A DNA stretch of 64,000 bases from positions 1,362,501-1,426,500 of the forward strand of contig JAWNZC010000419.1 of assembly GCA_035771165.1 (NCBI GenBank), read 5' to 3'. The position numbers and the translations under genes are program-made. The notes under the pieces are model-generated. The model searched no databases. It was not told where the DNA came from and was given only the letters and a program-made list of their open reading frames with translations. This stretch comes from Paragorgia papillata (Eukaryota; Cnidaria; Anthozoa; Scleralcyonacea; Coralliidae). Below are positions 49,301-59,878 of the stretch, one piece after another; the stretch's first letter is position 1, and each line of letters opens with the position of its first letter.

Positions 49301-52300
49301 ATTTCCAAAACCAAAACAGATACGGAAAAATTGTAAAAGGTCTTCTTATACCATTTGACGAGTTCTTTCAAATGAGACAAACTTAATTTTTATTGCCAAT
49401 ACCCTTTAAGCCGCACAGGGATTGGAAGCGTTAAGTTGTCGCGAGAATGTCTCGTGCTCTTAAGTTCAATAGGTAGAACGGCGGACCGGGATTTTCTTAA
49501 GTGTAATGTGATTTGCACGGGACACATATACTGTAGTAAATCTTGAAATACTCTTCATATTTTTTGTTGTTAGACTACAAAAGAGATTTGGAAAAGGACT
49601 GTGCGAGTGAAACAAGTGGTCATTTCAAGAGACTCCTTGTCTCCATGTGTCAGGTACAGTATAACAGTGTTATTTACAAGAGCTTACTTGACTGACAAAA
49701 GTCTTAAGCCGTAATCAAACGAGAACGCAAGTCATCGCAAGTTGGCAGTCAGAATTTCCGTGGCGGTCGTTTGAACACCCAAATTAACAAAATAAAGGTT
49801 TCATGAGTGTTTTAAACAAGTTTTAACTTTGTCACGGTACATGATATTTTCGGGAAACTATTCAGAGCGGCTGGCTGAGATAGCGTGACTGCCAACTTGC
49901 GATGACTTGCGTTCTCGTTTCATTAGGACTTTAGGCTCTGAACTGGTCATTAGAAGGTTGCCTGGAGCGCCTTTAAAGGGTATTGGCAATAAAAATTAAG
50001 TTTATCTCATTTGAAAGAACTCGTCAAATGGTATAAGAAGATCTTTTACAATTTTTCCATATCTGTTTTGGTTTTGAAAATATTTCGACCAACGACAGCG
50101 CGTGCTGTCCGCCATCTTGGAATTATTTTCGATATGCATGTGACGACATGAGCAGGGTAAAGTGAAATTTTTATGTTGCCAACCTTATGACATTATGAGC
50201 TAGATACTCGATTTTTTGTTGCGCTATTTCCATTTTAAATTGACCCACAACATTTAAAAAGCCTTCCGTGGAAATTTGGTCACCCACGGAGTAGTTTTAC
50301 CCTGCTTGTGACGTCACCAATTTCCTAGTTAATTAGACCCAATATTACAACAAGATGGCGGACAACACGCTGTCTTTGGTCGAAATATTTCAAAACACAA
50401 GAAAGATACTGAAAAATTACAAAAGGTCTTCTTATACCTTAAGTGTTAAAGTGGCAGTACGACCGAAAATCGTTAACGATTTTTGCGGCTTAATCACTTC
50501 TTATGCTTAGAAGTTATACAAATATAAGAGTAAAAGCAACTTTAAGGTTGATTTGAGTGCATAAACATCGATTAAATGTCGTATAATTTGGCATAAAATC
50601 ACTCCGCCATTGCGTTTTTGGAGTCCGCGAAATCAGACAGCGGTACTACTTTGTGACGTCATCTACTCAACACAAACGCGTGAAACCAGCCAAACTATAG
50701 AGAACGTCTTGTTGATTTGTTATACCTGTTTTGTTAAAAACGTCTTCACCTTCCGAGTCGAGATCTAGAAACTCTGACAGCGAAAGCGAAATTTATGCGG
50801 ACATTGCTGGTATGGATGGGGTCAACAATGAAGTGTTTGACAACGATCTAGAGCCGCTTGTAATGGCTATATGAGGAAGAAGCGCACCAGAGGAAGCGCA
50901 CATAAATTTAGAATATGAAGGAGAATACAAGAGAACAACAAGAACAGCAGGAATGTTCATTTTTCAAGACGTTTTATTAAACCATGAAGTCCCAGTGCAA
51001 TCACGAAGTCCCAGTGCAATCATGGTACGTAGTTATTAAAATTTTATTATTGAGAGAATCATCGGTTGTGTGGTTTATAGGTGTATAATTAAAGTGTTCG
51101 TGTTGCTCTCTTGAAGGTGTCGTTGCTGTTGTGAGATTGGAGCCGTGCCGGAAAAAACTAACAGTGCTTGGACGATACGGAGAATCAAACTCGCTGTATT
51201 ACCGAACACCCAGGATTCAACGTCGTTTGTTTACTACGCATTTTATTATGAGCCACGGATATATTTTACACACGGCGTTCGACGTCCGACGCAGACCTGA
51301 TTACATTTCTAACATCATGCATTGACTCCCTCTGTGACTCTGTTGTCGTATTTACATGTAACATCTAGAATATAATTGATAAAATCTAAATACGTCATTG
51401 TCACCATACTGTATATATGCATTTACATGTAGCTGAACCATATCATAGTATTTTGCTATTACCAGTAGTTGTATTTTATTATAATATATCATGAATATAT
51501 GTAACATTTTTATCCGTTTATATACTGTTAACTGCGCGGCCCATTTTTTTGTATCTGAATAGTACTGCCGTCTTTCTACTTAAACTATTCTTAACTGGAC
51601 CTTCTTCAGGCATTTGTTTCTCTTCCGATTTCCAGTAGACTACCCTAAAATTAAAATATACTGGTTGAGTGGTTGTTAAAACAAACTACATGCATTATAT
51701 TGTTATTGAATACTGTCATAGTGTCATTTTACAGCGGCGGCGCGCAGAAGTACATTGATTTACGTGTGAAACTGCAATGTATTCTCTTGCATCTGTACAT
51801 TCTTGTACGGTACGGGTTTCTTCATTCGGCTAACTGTTTATTACATGTTATGATGTTCAGGAAAAATTGAGATTTACCTTACATAACCAACTTACCTCTT
51901 TAGGGCTTCATATCTGGTGCATGGCATTTCAGGTGCACGTTCGGCGCTGCTAATATTTCTGGCGTTTTCTTGCACGTTTTGCGAACTGAACAATTCTTTA
52001 ACGGCCTATAAAATTTTCAAGGTCCACGCAATATTTTTATTGTTAGCTACATGTGTGAACAAATTTGATCCGATAATGAAACACGAGTCATAACAAGTTT
52101 GTGCAGTTACTCTTCGTTGGCTTCTCTTCGACGACGGACTTTTGGTTTCCATATTGACGGGTTTAAGTCATCTTTTAGGCAACGAAAGCTCGCACCTTTG
52201 GCCCCTTACGTGACGCCTTTCTAAACAATGATCAGCAAAATGCGCAGAGCAAATAACAAAGTTGGTTCAAATTAGGCGATATGTTTTAACCGAAAATAAA

Positions 52301-53449
52301 CCCAAACAAGACGCTTTTTAGTTGTGGGGTTCTGGTGAAGCGAAATGCCAGCATTACGATCAGCGCAGTTACTACACCCTTGAGCAACACAAGGGGATGG
52401 TGGCGTAATTTTGTATTGCTTTTCAAAAAACTTTATTACATATAAAAACGTAGAATAAGTCGGGAAGACGCGTTTAAACTATGTACGTATATAGAAGGAT
52501 ATATGAATCTTCTTGTAGAGTGTTGAGTAGATGACGTCACAACGAGCTACCGCTATTGATAAATTGCAGGCTCCAAAAAATTTCGAAATCAAGCCAAGTG
52601 CTCGTAAAAGATGCTTGAATTCTGATAGAAAACATTTTCTAAAATCGTTTTTAAATACATGGTAAGTCATATTAGGACCATAAGAAGTATTTTGGCTAAA
52701 AAAAACGCAAAGTGAAAATTCGATCGTACTGCCACTTTAAAGAGATAGGTTTTAACACTTTGAGACCTGGACCTCTCCCTGTGCTGAATAAAATCGTCTG
52801 GCGTTAGCCAGAATAAAATACTAAAGACTCGTCTTCAGGCTTCAAAGTGTTAAAGAGATAGGTTTTAACACTTTGAGACCTGGACCTCTCCCTGTGCTGA
52901 ATAAAATCGTCTGGCGTTAGCCAGAATAAAATACTAAAGACTCGTCATCAGGCTTCAAAGTGTAAATATGCCTCGACACGGCCACGTTGATCTTCGTCCT
53001 CCACAATTCAGCCACTGACCGCGAGTAAGGATGATTAGCCCGCAGTCCTTTATCGTTTATTCTTTATTCATTGTAGGGTAATCGTGATGAAACGGAAACA
53101 GTAGACGTTGCTAAAGCGACGAAAGAAGCGAATGACTTGTTCCAGGTATGAAGGAGAAATATCAGTCGTGATTTTTCATGTAGTTTTAGGTGCCGGGTTT
53201 TCACTTAATATCTTTTTTTTTCATTCGTGGTTTAGGCTGGCGAGAAAAAATGGGGAACTGACGAGTCCCGGTTTAATGTTGTGCTTGCCACAAGAAACTT
53301 TAAGCAGCTCAATGCCACCTTTAATGAATATGTCAAGGTATGACGAAAGTCGGGTACTATGATGGATGAACAGACAGACAGACAGATAGAGACAGACAGA
53401 CAGATAGATAGAGACAGACAGACAGACAGATAGATAGACGCAGACAGAT

Positions 53450-53547
<98 letters not shown>

Positions 53548-54704
53548 GCAGACAGATAGACGCAGACAGACACATTTTACGACTTTCTAATGTTTATTCT
53601 AGGTCGCTCAACGTGACATCATGAACAGCATTGATCGTGAAATGTCTGGTGATCTTAAAGTTGGTTTCAAGTGCATTGGTACGTACACAATCATTAGCTA
53701 GTCTCTATTACTAATGGTACATTGATAGTAAAGCATCTCTCGACATAATGTTTTGTAAACTTTATAGTTCAATGTTCTCGTAATCCTGCTGTGTACTTTG
53801 CTGAACGCTTGTGGAAGAGTATGAAGGGTGCTGGTACCAACGATTCACTGTTGATTCGTATTGTTGTGTCACGATCTGAGGTAAGGAATTACTGCTGAGA
53901 TGGTGTGTGTAGCATGGTGATGGTGCGGTGTGTTGTAGTGTGTACTGTGTGGCATGGTGTGGTGTGCTGTGATGTGATGTGATGTGTGTTGTGTTGTGAT
54001 GTGTGTTGTAATGTCATGTGTGTTGTGGTGTGGTGTGGGGGTGTGGTGTGATGGTGTGGTGTGGGGTGTGGTGTGATGGTGTGGTGTGGTGTGGTGTGTG
54101 GTGGTGTGGTGTGTGGTGGTGTGTGTTGTAATGTCATGTGTGGTGTGATGTTGTGTGTTGTGATGTGATGTGATGTGTTGTGTTGTGATGTGGTGTGATG
54201 TGTTATGGTGTGTTGTGGCGTGATGTCATGTGTTGTGGTGCGTGTAGTGGTTGGTAACACAATGTGCTGTGGTTTTGATATGTGGCGTGGTGGGACCGAG
54301 GGTTGAGACTGGTCTTGTGTGTGATATTGGTCAGACAAGGTAAGGTGAAGATTGATGTAGGATTATTAAGATGAGCGAGAATGTGGTGAGGTGAGCGTAG
54401 AGTCACTGGGTTAGGTTAAATAATGCGGGGGTAAGGTCCGGGGAATTGAACTATGGTAGTATTGAGTTCTAGTGAAACTTGTCTCGCAATGATTTTGGCT
54501 GCATGAAAAGTTGCGCAGTGTAACAAGTCTTTTAGGAAAATAATGGCTTAAACTTTGTAATTTCTACTATATGTATAGGTGGACATGGTTGAGATCAAAC
54601 AAGAATTCCTTACTCGTTACCACAAGACATTATACAAGATGATTGAAGGAGACACTTCTGGTGACTACAAGAAGTTGCTGATGGCGTTAGTTGGACGTAA
54701 TTAA
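43392..54704 (+). CDS. ANXA11-like: Annexin with long low-complexity N-terminus (A7/A11-type), sixteen coding exons
   Basis: Annexins bind acidic phospholipids in a calcium-dependent way. A11 uses its N-terminus to tether RNA granules to lysosomes, and A7 acts in membrane fusion. Coding exons: 43392-43463, 43555-43723, 44540-44593, 44898-45304, 45830-45880, 46540-46627, 47417-47511, 48294-48407, 48695-48751, 48827-48860, 49574-49653, 53077-53145, 53236-53337, 53603-53678, 53768-53880 and 54579-54704. All are GT-AG and in phase, for 568 residues. Residues 1 to about 250 are [11 protein letters not shown] repeats followed by GYGQQPPQQ repeats. Four annexin repeats follow, with type II calcium loops: [23 protein letters not shown] (diverged) and MKGAGTND. 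The end, [15 protein letters not shown], is typical. A stop-containing read-through of exon 4 (ending VRVSS) would be a splice-retained form only. A7 and A11 cannot be separated by eye. Confidence 0.95.
43825..44522. repeat. (CAGT)n tetranucleotide array in annexin intron 2
   Basis: About 700 bp of CAGT with CAGC and CGGT variants. It stays open in three frames (Ser-Gln-Ser-Val repeats), but the flanking donor at 43724 and acceptor at 44538-44539 remove it. Confidence 0.96.
45405..45780. mobile_element. Foldback family member with internal ~42-bp minisatellite
   Basis: Left border GTGCTGCGTAGGCAGTCTTG and AACGTTTCGAGCAAAGGCCC as at 6756. The loop has expanded into about seven repeats of CCTCAGAGAGAAACGTTTTC, TCTCTGATGAAGGG, ending GAGAGAAACGTTAGAAACTA. 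A hairpin that turned into a minisatellite, in annexin intron 4. Confidence 0.88.
45930..46435. mobile_element. Foldback MITE in annexin intron 5
   Basis: AAAGTGCTTATATCACTTGT and GGGGTTTTAA at the left face TTAAAACCCCACAAGTTATA and TAAGCACTTTAAA at the right. Inner pairs include TTTGCCATTTTTGATTTAGT with ACTAAATCAAAAACGGCAAA. About 500 bp, no ORF. Confidence 0.85.
47165..47260. mobile_element. GTTAGCC-family hairpin copy
   Basis: AACAAAATCGTCTGGCGTTA then GCCAGAATAAAATAATTACT, flanked by AACTCATTCCTGTCCGAGG and CGGACAGGAAAGAGTT as an inverted pair. Annexin intron 6. Confidence 0.8.
47618..47925. repeat. 20-bp minisatellite in annexin intron 7
   Basis: About fifteen units of TCTTACAATGTAGCGTAGCG with TAACG, CAATG and TAATG variants at the end of the unit. 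It directly precedes the 5S-derived SINE. Confidence 0.95.
47933..48256 (+). mobile_element. 5S-rRNA-derived SINE (SINE3-like)
   Basis: Positions about 47975-48045 closely follow the 3' half of animal 5S rRNA: AGTTAAGC (box A), then GGTGTTAGTACTTGGATGGA (box C), then GACCGTCTGGGAATA. The internal pol III promoter elements of 5S RNA are thus kept. A non-5S body follows (TTTTCGCAGGGTTCTGTGGT, CTCCCTCCGTAAAATCAACA), ending in a TTAAATAAATAAAT tail at 48238-48251. A 5S head, an unrelated body and a short A-rich tail are the layout of SINE3 elements. It is in the sense direction in annexin intron 7, about 40 bp before the exon 8 acceptor. Confidence 0.85.
48436..48600. repeat. GTCCGCTTAAGAGAGGT minisatellite
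   Basis: Seven or eight units alternating GTCCGCTTAAGAGAGGT and GTCCGCTTAAGTGAGAGGT. Intron 8 of annexin. Confidence 0.9.
48885..49412. mobile_element. Foldback MITE (GGTATTGGCAAT family), copy 2
   Basis: The arms share AAAATTAAGTTTGTCTCATT, AAGAAGACCTTTTACAATTT and GACAGCGTGCTGTCCGCCAT with their complements at the right. The right end is ATTTTTATTGCCAATACCCT. The centre holds GGTGACGTCACAAGCAGGG. Annexin intron 10. Confidence 0.88.
49708..49942. mobile_element. Foldback MITE (GAACGCAAGTCATCGC family), copy B
   Basis: Nearly the reverse complement of 30948-31190 along its whole length, including the interior (GTTTCATGAGTGTTTTAAAC). Annexin intron 11. Confidence 0.9.
49973..50440. mobile_element. 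Foldback MITE (GGTATTGGCAAT family), copy 3, truncated
   Basis: Opens with AAAGGGTATTGGCAATAAAA and shares the GTCCGCCATCTTGGAATTAT core with copy 2, in opposite orientation. The right arm stops at GTCTTCTTATACC, where the TTAA-flanked transposon begins, so the last 55 bp or so are missing. Confidence 0.85.
50449..52740 (+). mobile_element. 2.3-kb TTAA-flanked DNA transposon with decayed gene
   Basis: The ends are TTAAAGTGGCAGTACGA at about 50449 and TCGTACTGCCACTTTAA at about 52740: TTAA followed by the terminal inverted repeat AGTGGCAGTACGA. TTAA duplication is typical of piggyBac and Kolobok transposons. Inside, 50754-51026 and 51117 onwards look like two exons (donor ATCATG|GTACGT, acceptor TTGAAG|GTGTCG) of one decayed gene. 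No transposase domain was recognised. Lies in annexin intron 11, sense orientation. Confidence 0.7.
50754..51350 (+). pseudogene. Decayed gene with P2X7-C-terminal-like cysteine domain
   Basis: Spliced translation gives an acidic stretch ([16 protein letters not shown]), then [17 protein letters not shown], and after a frameshift [14 protein letters not shown]. This [17 protein letters not shown] pattern is that of the cysteine-rich domain at the C-terminus of P2X7 receptors, which also occurs in many transposon-linked proteins of cnidarians. Stops and frame changes show the copy is dead. The family assignment is from memory of the motif, not a search. Confidence 0.5.
52741..52975. mobile_element. 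Two GTTAGCC-family units
   Basis: Same unit as the 22690-23385 array (AACACTTTGAGACCTGGACC, CTGGCGTTAGCCAG, CAGGCTTCAAAGTGT), directly after the TTAA-flanked transposon. Annexin intron 11. Confidence 0.85.
53372..53573. repeat. (GACA/GATA)n microsatellite
   Basis: Tetranucleotide array in annexin intron 13, with a pure GACA core from about 53445 to 53547. Confidence 0.95.
53903..54245. repeat. GTGTG/GATGT-rich array
   Basis: Degenerate GT-rich pentamer repeat in annexin intron 15, similar in style to the 6965-7605 satellite. Confidence 0.9.
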
Positions 54705-55094
54705 GACGTCGTGGCCCTAATAATCTTTGATTGTAATATACTACATTTGTTTATCTTCTGACGTGACAAGATGCCACTACACAATGACCGTCAATGATTT
54801 TCTGTGAAATATTCACAGTATGGGTTGTTAATTTTGAAGTACGATGATGAATATGGGGTTGTTAATTTAGAAGTACGGTGATGAATATGTAAAATGTCGT
54901 ACTAATTCCTACTTACTTCTTTATGTCTTTTTAATATACTTAGTAATAATAAATAATTCTTTTTTGCTTGCGAAAATAAAAAAAACGTACCAGTTAGTTT
55001 TATTAAATTTATCAAGGGTACCATATGACAGCATTTAGATACTGACAGGGCCGGAGCTGTGATGATCTCCGAGGTCTCAACCCTCGGCCCCACC
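54705..55094. other. Annexin 3' flank
   Basis: Probable 3' UTR and downstream sequence. AATAAA-like signals occur near 54976. No other gene seen. Confidence 0.5.
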
Positions 55095-55500
55095 ACGCCA
55101 CATATCAAAACCACAGCACATTGTGTCACCAACCACTACACGCATCACAACACATGACATCACGCCACAACACACCACAACGCAACACATCGCATCACAC
55201 TACATCACACCACACATGACATCACACAACAACGCAACACATCACATCACACTACATCACACCACACATGACATCACACCACAACACAACACATTACATC
55301 ACACCACATCACAACACATCACAACACATCACAACACATCACAACACATCACAACACATCACAACACATCACAACACATCACAACACACAATATCACATC
55401 ACACCACATCACATTACATTACATCGCACCACATCACACCACATCACATCACACCACACCACATCACATCACAACACAACACATCACATCACACCACTTT
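55095..55500. repeat. (ACATC/ACAAC)n pentamer array
   Basis: CA-rich pentamer repeat, the complementary style of 53903-54245. The two arrays, together with the CCACAGCACATTGTG motif and its complement near 54260, form a distant inverted pair on either side of the annexin 3' end. Confidence 0.92.
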
Positions 55501-55718
55501 GCTTTATTTGTTCTATAGAATTAGTCGGCAGACAAGAGATTTCAGTCGACAGTCGGCAACCGCCAGCGGTCAGTCTCGGCGAATACTAGTACTGACGAGT
55601 GACGATTATGAGGCAATCGGCAAAATTGAGCGTACCACCCCTCCCCCTGCAGAATTTTCTGAGGACGGCTGGATACTCGTAACGCAATGGCTCTCACCCC
55701 AAGTTGATGGAATTAGTT

Positions 55719-55965
55719 TGTAGAATTAACTGGGGAAACTACGGTGTTGATTTCACGGAGGGAGGAAAAAGCCTCAAGGCAAAGAAGAGAACCAACATCT
55801 CTACTCACGTGAAGCTAAGGTGGTCAGCCATCGAAGTACTAACCCCATTACCCCATTGAATTGACCGGACTTATTTAACTTCAGTGGTGACCCCCATCTC
55901 GTTCCCAGAGCCCACATTCCCCACCCGGGAAACGAGAGACTCTGGGATAATCCGTTTCAAATCGT
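55719..55965 (-). mobile_element. Diverged second copy of the 5S-derived SINE
   Basis: On the minus strand it reads TTTTTCCTCCCTCCGTGAAA TCAACACCG, matching the body of the 47933-48256 element. AATGGGGTTAGTACTTCGAT resembles its 5S box C region. The order of the two parts is changed relative to the intact copy, so this is a rearranged relic. Confidence 0.55.
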
Positions 55966-57150
55966 TACGTTATTGGCTGAATAGTGAGCATGAGTTGGTC
56001 TGAAGTGACCAGAAGTAGAATTAATAAAACCAAAATAACAAAGATGTCGGACGACAAGACTCCAGTGAAGACGTTTCGAGTCAGGCAGCCTAGCCTGATT
56101 TGCAGTAACGCTTTTTCGTCTAGGGGTGTTGTGGTCGGGGTCTGAGAGGTGGGTCATTTTTCCGGAGGGTTGTGGTTAGGTTTAGGGTTTCCAGGGGGGT
56201 TGTGGTTACGTTGGGGTGTGGGGGTAGGGAATTATTTTTAAAAAATGATGATTGTCATTTCTAGGACATTTCACAAATGACGATAATCATCATTTCGAGA
56301 TGAGAGAATATGCTGTGCTGAAATTGCTGACTGATTTCAACTACATATAAAACAATCTCGGCCCAGAGGGACACCCAAAACTGTGGGAGTGGCAGCCTAA
56401 ATAAGATTGCATATAAAACAGAATTGCTGTGCAGAACAAACAATTGTCATTGCAGAATGTCAACTGCAATTGCATATAATTCAATATTTGAATTTTGGCG
56501 GTAATTCCCCCTCATAAATAGTTTAATAAATTTAATAAATCTTTGGATCTGGCTGCGTCGTTTGGAATTTATTTGTGACTTTCGAGAAAGACAGAATGCC
56601 GAAATTGTAACAATTTAGCTACAACATGGCTTCCAAATGTACGAAATGGCATTTAAGGGATTCCTGTTTTGTATTTTATTTTTTCTACTAAGCTGGCACG
56701 CCGCCGGACCCCGTAATCCTTAGAAGTCTTTTATAATATAAGAGAGTCAACAGAAGCAATGCTAAATAAAGTGTTCAGTAATGCCGCTCGTGAGTCGGGG
56801 ACTCGGGTCCGCAGCTTCGGGCAGACTTCGGTCTTTGGGAGTAGATTCAAAAAATCATTAAAATTCCCCTTTTTCGAGAAGTTCTTCCCACGTAAAGTTA
56901 ATAAAACTGGGATGTAACTTTTTAAATTGTTATTAATGTCAAAGGATTTAGATTTTGAGCGAAGATATTTATATATTTCCGGCATTGGAGACAGAAGTAT
57001 TCACAAAGTCGGCCAACAATCGTCATTTTCCGAACCCTTGCGGTGAAGTTCAATCGTTGTTGATTTCAGGAAGAAAGCCATTAATTCCAGTGTCCGTGAC
57101 TGACTGTGAGTAGAATCATCACATTTCTCTGGCGAAGTTTGTCTACAAAA
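55966..57150. other. Upstream region of the BTB-PHR gene
   Basis: GT-rich stretch at 56115-56235 with GGTTGTGGTTAGGTTTAGGG, otherwise no repeat or gene. A possible splice acceptor (TTGATTTCAG) ends at 57069, so a non-coding first exon may lie further upstream. Confidence 0.45.
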
Positions 57151-58557
57151 ATGAGCGCTATCCAAGACGATCCTAGCGGATGGCAGCTTAAATGTAGTAC
57201 CTTACTGGAAAGAAACTCTCAAATGCTGAGAAACTCTTTACTAAGTGATGTTAGCTTCGTTGTGATCGAAGAGGAATCCTGTCCGAGCGAACCAATACCC
57301 GCACACAAGTACATCCTTGCCATTAGTAGTCCTGTATTTTTTGCCATGTTCTACGGAGAAATCGCCGAGAAAACCAACACGATTAAGATCCCCGACTCCG
57401 ATAAAGAAAGCTTTATCCAGTTTCTGAGTTTTCTCTACACAGACAAGTGTTCGCTGACAATGGAAAGCGTCTCCGTCGTATTCTACTTGGCAAAGAAATA
57501 CATGGTTCCTGCTTTGATAGCGCATTGTATCGACTTTCTCATCAAGAATTTAACCGCTCAGAACGTCTTCAGTATCTTACCGTTAGCCTTACAGTTTGAG
57601 GAATCCCAGCTGGTGAATAAATGTTGGAATATTGTCGAAATCCAGTGCACAGAAGCCATCTCTTCCGATGGATTCTTGCGCGTCTCACATTCGATTTTGA
57701 AAGAGCTTCTAAACAGAGACACGTTGGACGTTCAGGAACTGACACTGTTTAAAGCGTGTTCCCGTTGGGCTGAGCATCAGTGTCGACGAAACGGCGTACC
57801 AAATAGCCCAGAAGAGAGGAGAAAAGTGCTCGGAGATGCCTTGTTTATGATCCGCTATCCTGTCATAGGGGAAGACCGTTTTGCTCGTGATGTTGTTCAA
57901 ACGAACCTCCTTCCTCACGAAGCCACCGTTCATGTGTTCTTGACCTTCAAGAATCTCGCCACAGAACAACGTTTCTCGAAGAAAGAACGAAAGAAACGTT
58001 GGGAGATTGTGGTCTGTAACAGATACAACGAGGCAAAGGCCAAGTACTATCTACCTTTGGTAAAAGATCGCGATAATTCAGGTCTCCCCGATCGACTGGC
58101 TTTCACTGTCAACAAGAAGATCATGATTCATGGCGTTCGTCTCTTTGGAGAACACACGGGCGAAAAATACAAAGTTAAGCTTGAAATCAGCGACAACAAC
58201 AACGAGGTTGTTGGCTGGAAGGAAGGAGATTTTGTGTCGAAAGTGATGAATTATCAAGAGAAAGGCCTGTATGTTTTTGACGTATTTTTTAACGACCCAG
58301 TTGAGGTCAAAATAGGCACACGGTATACTCTAGCGGCTCTTTTAGAAGGCCCTCGAACTTGTTATGCTATAAATGCTTCGTCTGCTGTTGACACCAGTGG
58401 AGTTATTTTCACCTTTTTCGATGTAGATAACTCGTACAGCGAGACGAGTGTACGGACGGGACAGTTTATGAATTTATTTTTTTCTTTATTCGTCCCGGAA
58501 CCTGTAGTGAAATCTGAACCTTCGCCAGTCGCAGGGAGTAAGTCCCGAAAAGACTAA
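57151..58557 (+). CDS. BTB-BACK-PHR domain protein (BTBD1/2/3/6 family)
   Basis: Proteins of this family are substrate adaptors of cullin-3 ubiquitin ligases. Single coding exon, 468 residues from the first ATG at 57151; the frame is open upstream to 57106 but starts there with GTG only. BTB domain about residues 28-132: SDVSFVV, IPAHKYILAISSPVFFAMF, then FLSFLYTDKC. BACK domain about 138-265: FSILPLALQF, then RDTLDVQELTLFKACSRWAE and RRKVLGDALFMIRYP. PHR domain about 312-450: PDRLAFTVNKKIMIHGVRLF, then FFDVDNSYSETSVRTGQFM. Domain order and size fit BTBD3/6 and BTBD1/2, but identity to any one is not obvious. It may be one of a cnidarian-expanded set. A 3' poly(A) signal was not located. Confidence 0.93.
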   Translation: MSAIQDDPSGWQLKCSTLLERNSQMLRNSLLSDVSFVVIEEESCPSEPIPAHKYILAISSPVFFAMFYGEIAEKTNTIKIPDSDKESFIQFLSFLYTDKCSLTMESVSVVFYLAKKYMVPALIAHCIDFLIKNLTAQNVFSILPLALQFEESQLVNKCWNIVEIQCTEAISSDGFLRVSHSILKELLNRDTLDVQELTLFKACSRWAEHQCRRNGVPNSPEERRKVLGDALFMIRYPVIGEDRFARDVVQTNLLPHEATVHVFLTFKNLATEQRFSKKERKKRWEIVVCNRYNEAKAKYYLPLVKDRDNSGLPDRLAFTVNKKIMIHGVRLFGEHTGEKYKVKLEISDNNNEVVGWKEGDFVSKVMNYQEKGLYVFDVFFNDPVEVKIGTRYTLAALLEGPRTCYAINASSAVDTSGVIFTFFDVDNSYSETSVRTGQFMNLFFSLFVPEPVVKSEPSPVAGSKSRKD

Positions 58558-59878
58558 AAACGATTGGATTAGTATTCAAAAGCTTAACCCTTAAAAGGCT
58601 CTGCTTTCAAGATATCCCAAGCCAAATTATTCTAGTTGAAAATTAAAAGTTTGTTTTTGTAATATATATATATATATGTACAGTATATATACACAGCTAA
58701 TTAGCTTATTAATTATTGGCTGCTTGTACAATATTAAAGCATACAGTATCTGCGTTTAATAACTTGTAAAGCTTCAAGTTATGTGTAAAATAGTAAAAAT
58801 ATATCTCTGAGCGCAACTACAAGCAAGTTCATGAACATTATATTTGATCTGTGCCATTATGGCCAAATAGTCAACATTTACTTGACCATATGGCTATATT
58901 TACCCCCAAGGTATATTTTTCTGCATGGGTGGACACATATTGCATGATTTAATGAAGTATTCCAACAAATATTTATAGACGAGAGTAATGTAATCATCAA
59001 GAAAAAATATTCAGTCATTTTCTGGGGAGAATATAATTTTATACCTATAACATTCTATACAGCTTGACTAACACAGTGCAGTCTGATCTCATTTCACTCA
59101 AAATACTTCTTGTACTTCCGTAGATGGTAATTGGCTATTAAGAGAGATGACTTCACATGACCTTTGTTAAGTTGTCCAAAGTTTTAGTTCGGGTAAGGGC
59201 TTAGAAATATCTTTTGTCGATACTGTAACCATACACCAAATTAAAGCTTGTGGGAGAAATATAGGTAATAATTATAAACAAAGACTGTGCACCTACATCA
59301 GTGATTCAGTTAGTCATTCAAGGTCATTTGAATTCATCCAATTAAGGATGTCTTAAGTGATGTCACCTTGTGAAGTTGATCCCTTTAAAGTTTTTAACGT
59401 TCAATACAAGTTGTCAGTGTTTAAACACACCAGTGAAAGCGTGGTCAAGACAGTCCTCTTTTATTTAAAGCAGACACCTCCCTGAAGTTTTAACAATAAA
59501 TCACTACAATTATATACCCTCTTTGATGGACCTAGGCCATAGAAATAATATTATACCAAGCAATATTTAGGCATTTAACCTCCAGTACTGGTGAAATACT
59601 AAAAGATAGTAGTACAATATACTACATAATTGTATATAAATTTATATTACAACTGCAGCTAATATTTTGCTATATACCAATATAAATATTTTGTACTATA
59701 TACCGTAATTAGCAATATAAATACTTTATACTAGAATTGTGAAATAGAAAATATGCACAATTTTAATTGATGCATCTGATTTACCGTAATAAAACTTGCT
59801 ATCCCATATCGAATAATTATTTAGTTTACTGATAATGGACTATAAATATTTCTTCAATATAATGGTCAATCAGGCATC
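58558..59878. other. Convergent intergenic region
   Basis: AT-rich sequence between the ends of the plus-strand BTB gene and the minus-strand TCP11-like gene. Includes a TA-rich stretch at 58663-58695. No repeats of the families seen elsewhere. Confidence 0.5.

Noticed and set aside
53232..53575. Cys/Leu/Ser-repeat frames on the minus strand
   Set aside because: Translation of the GACA microsatellite and the antisense of annexin exon 13.
57106..57150. Upstream extension of the BTB-PHR frame
   Set aside because: It begins with GTG. The first ATG at 57151 gives the length and domain spacing usual for the family.
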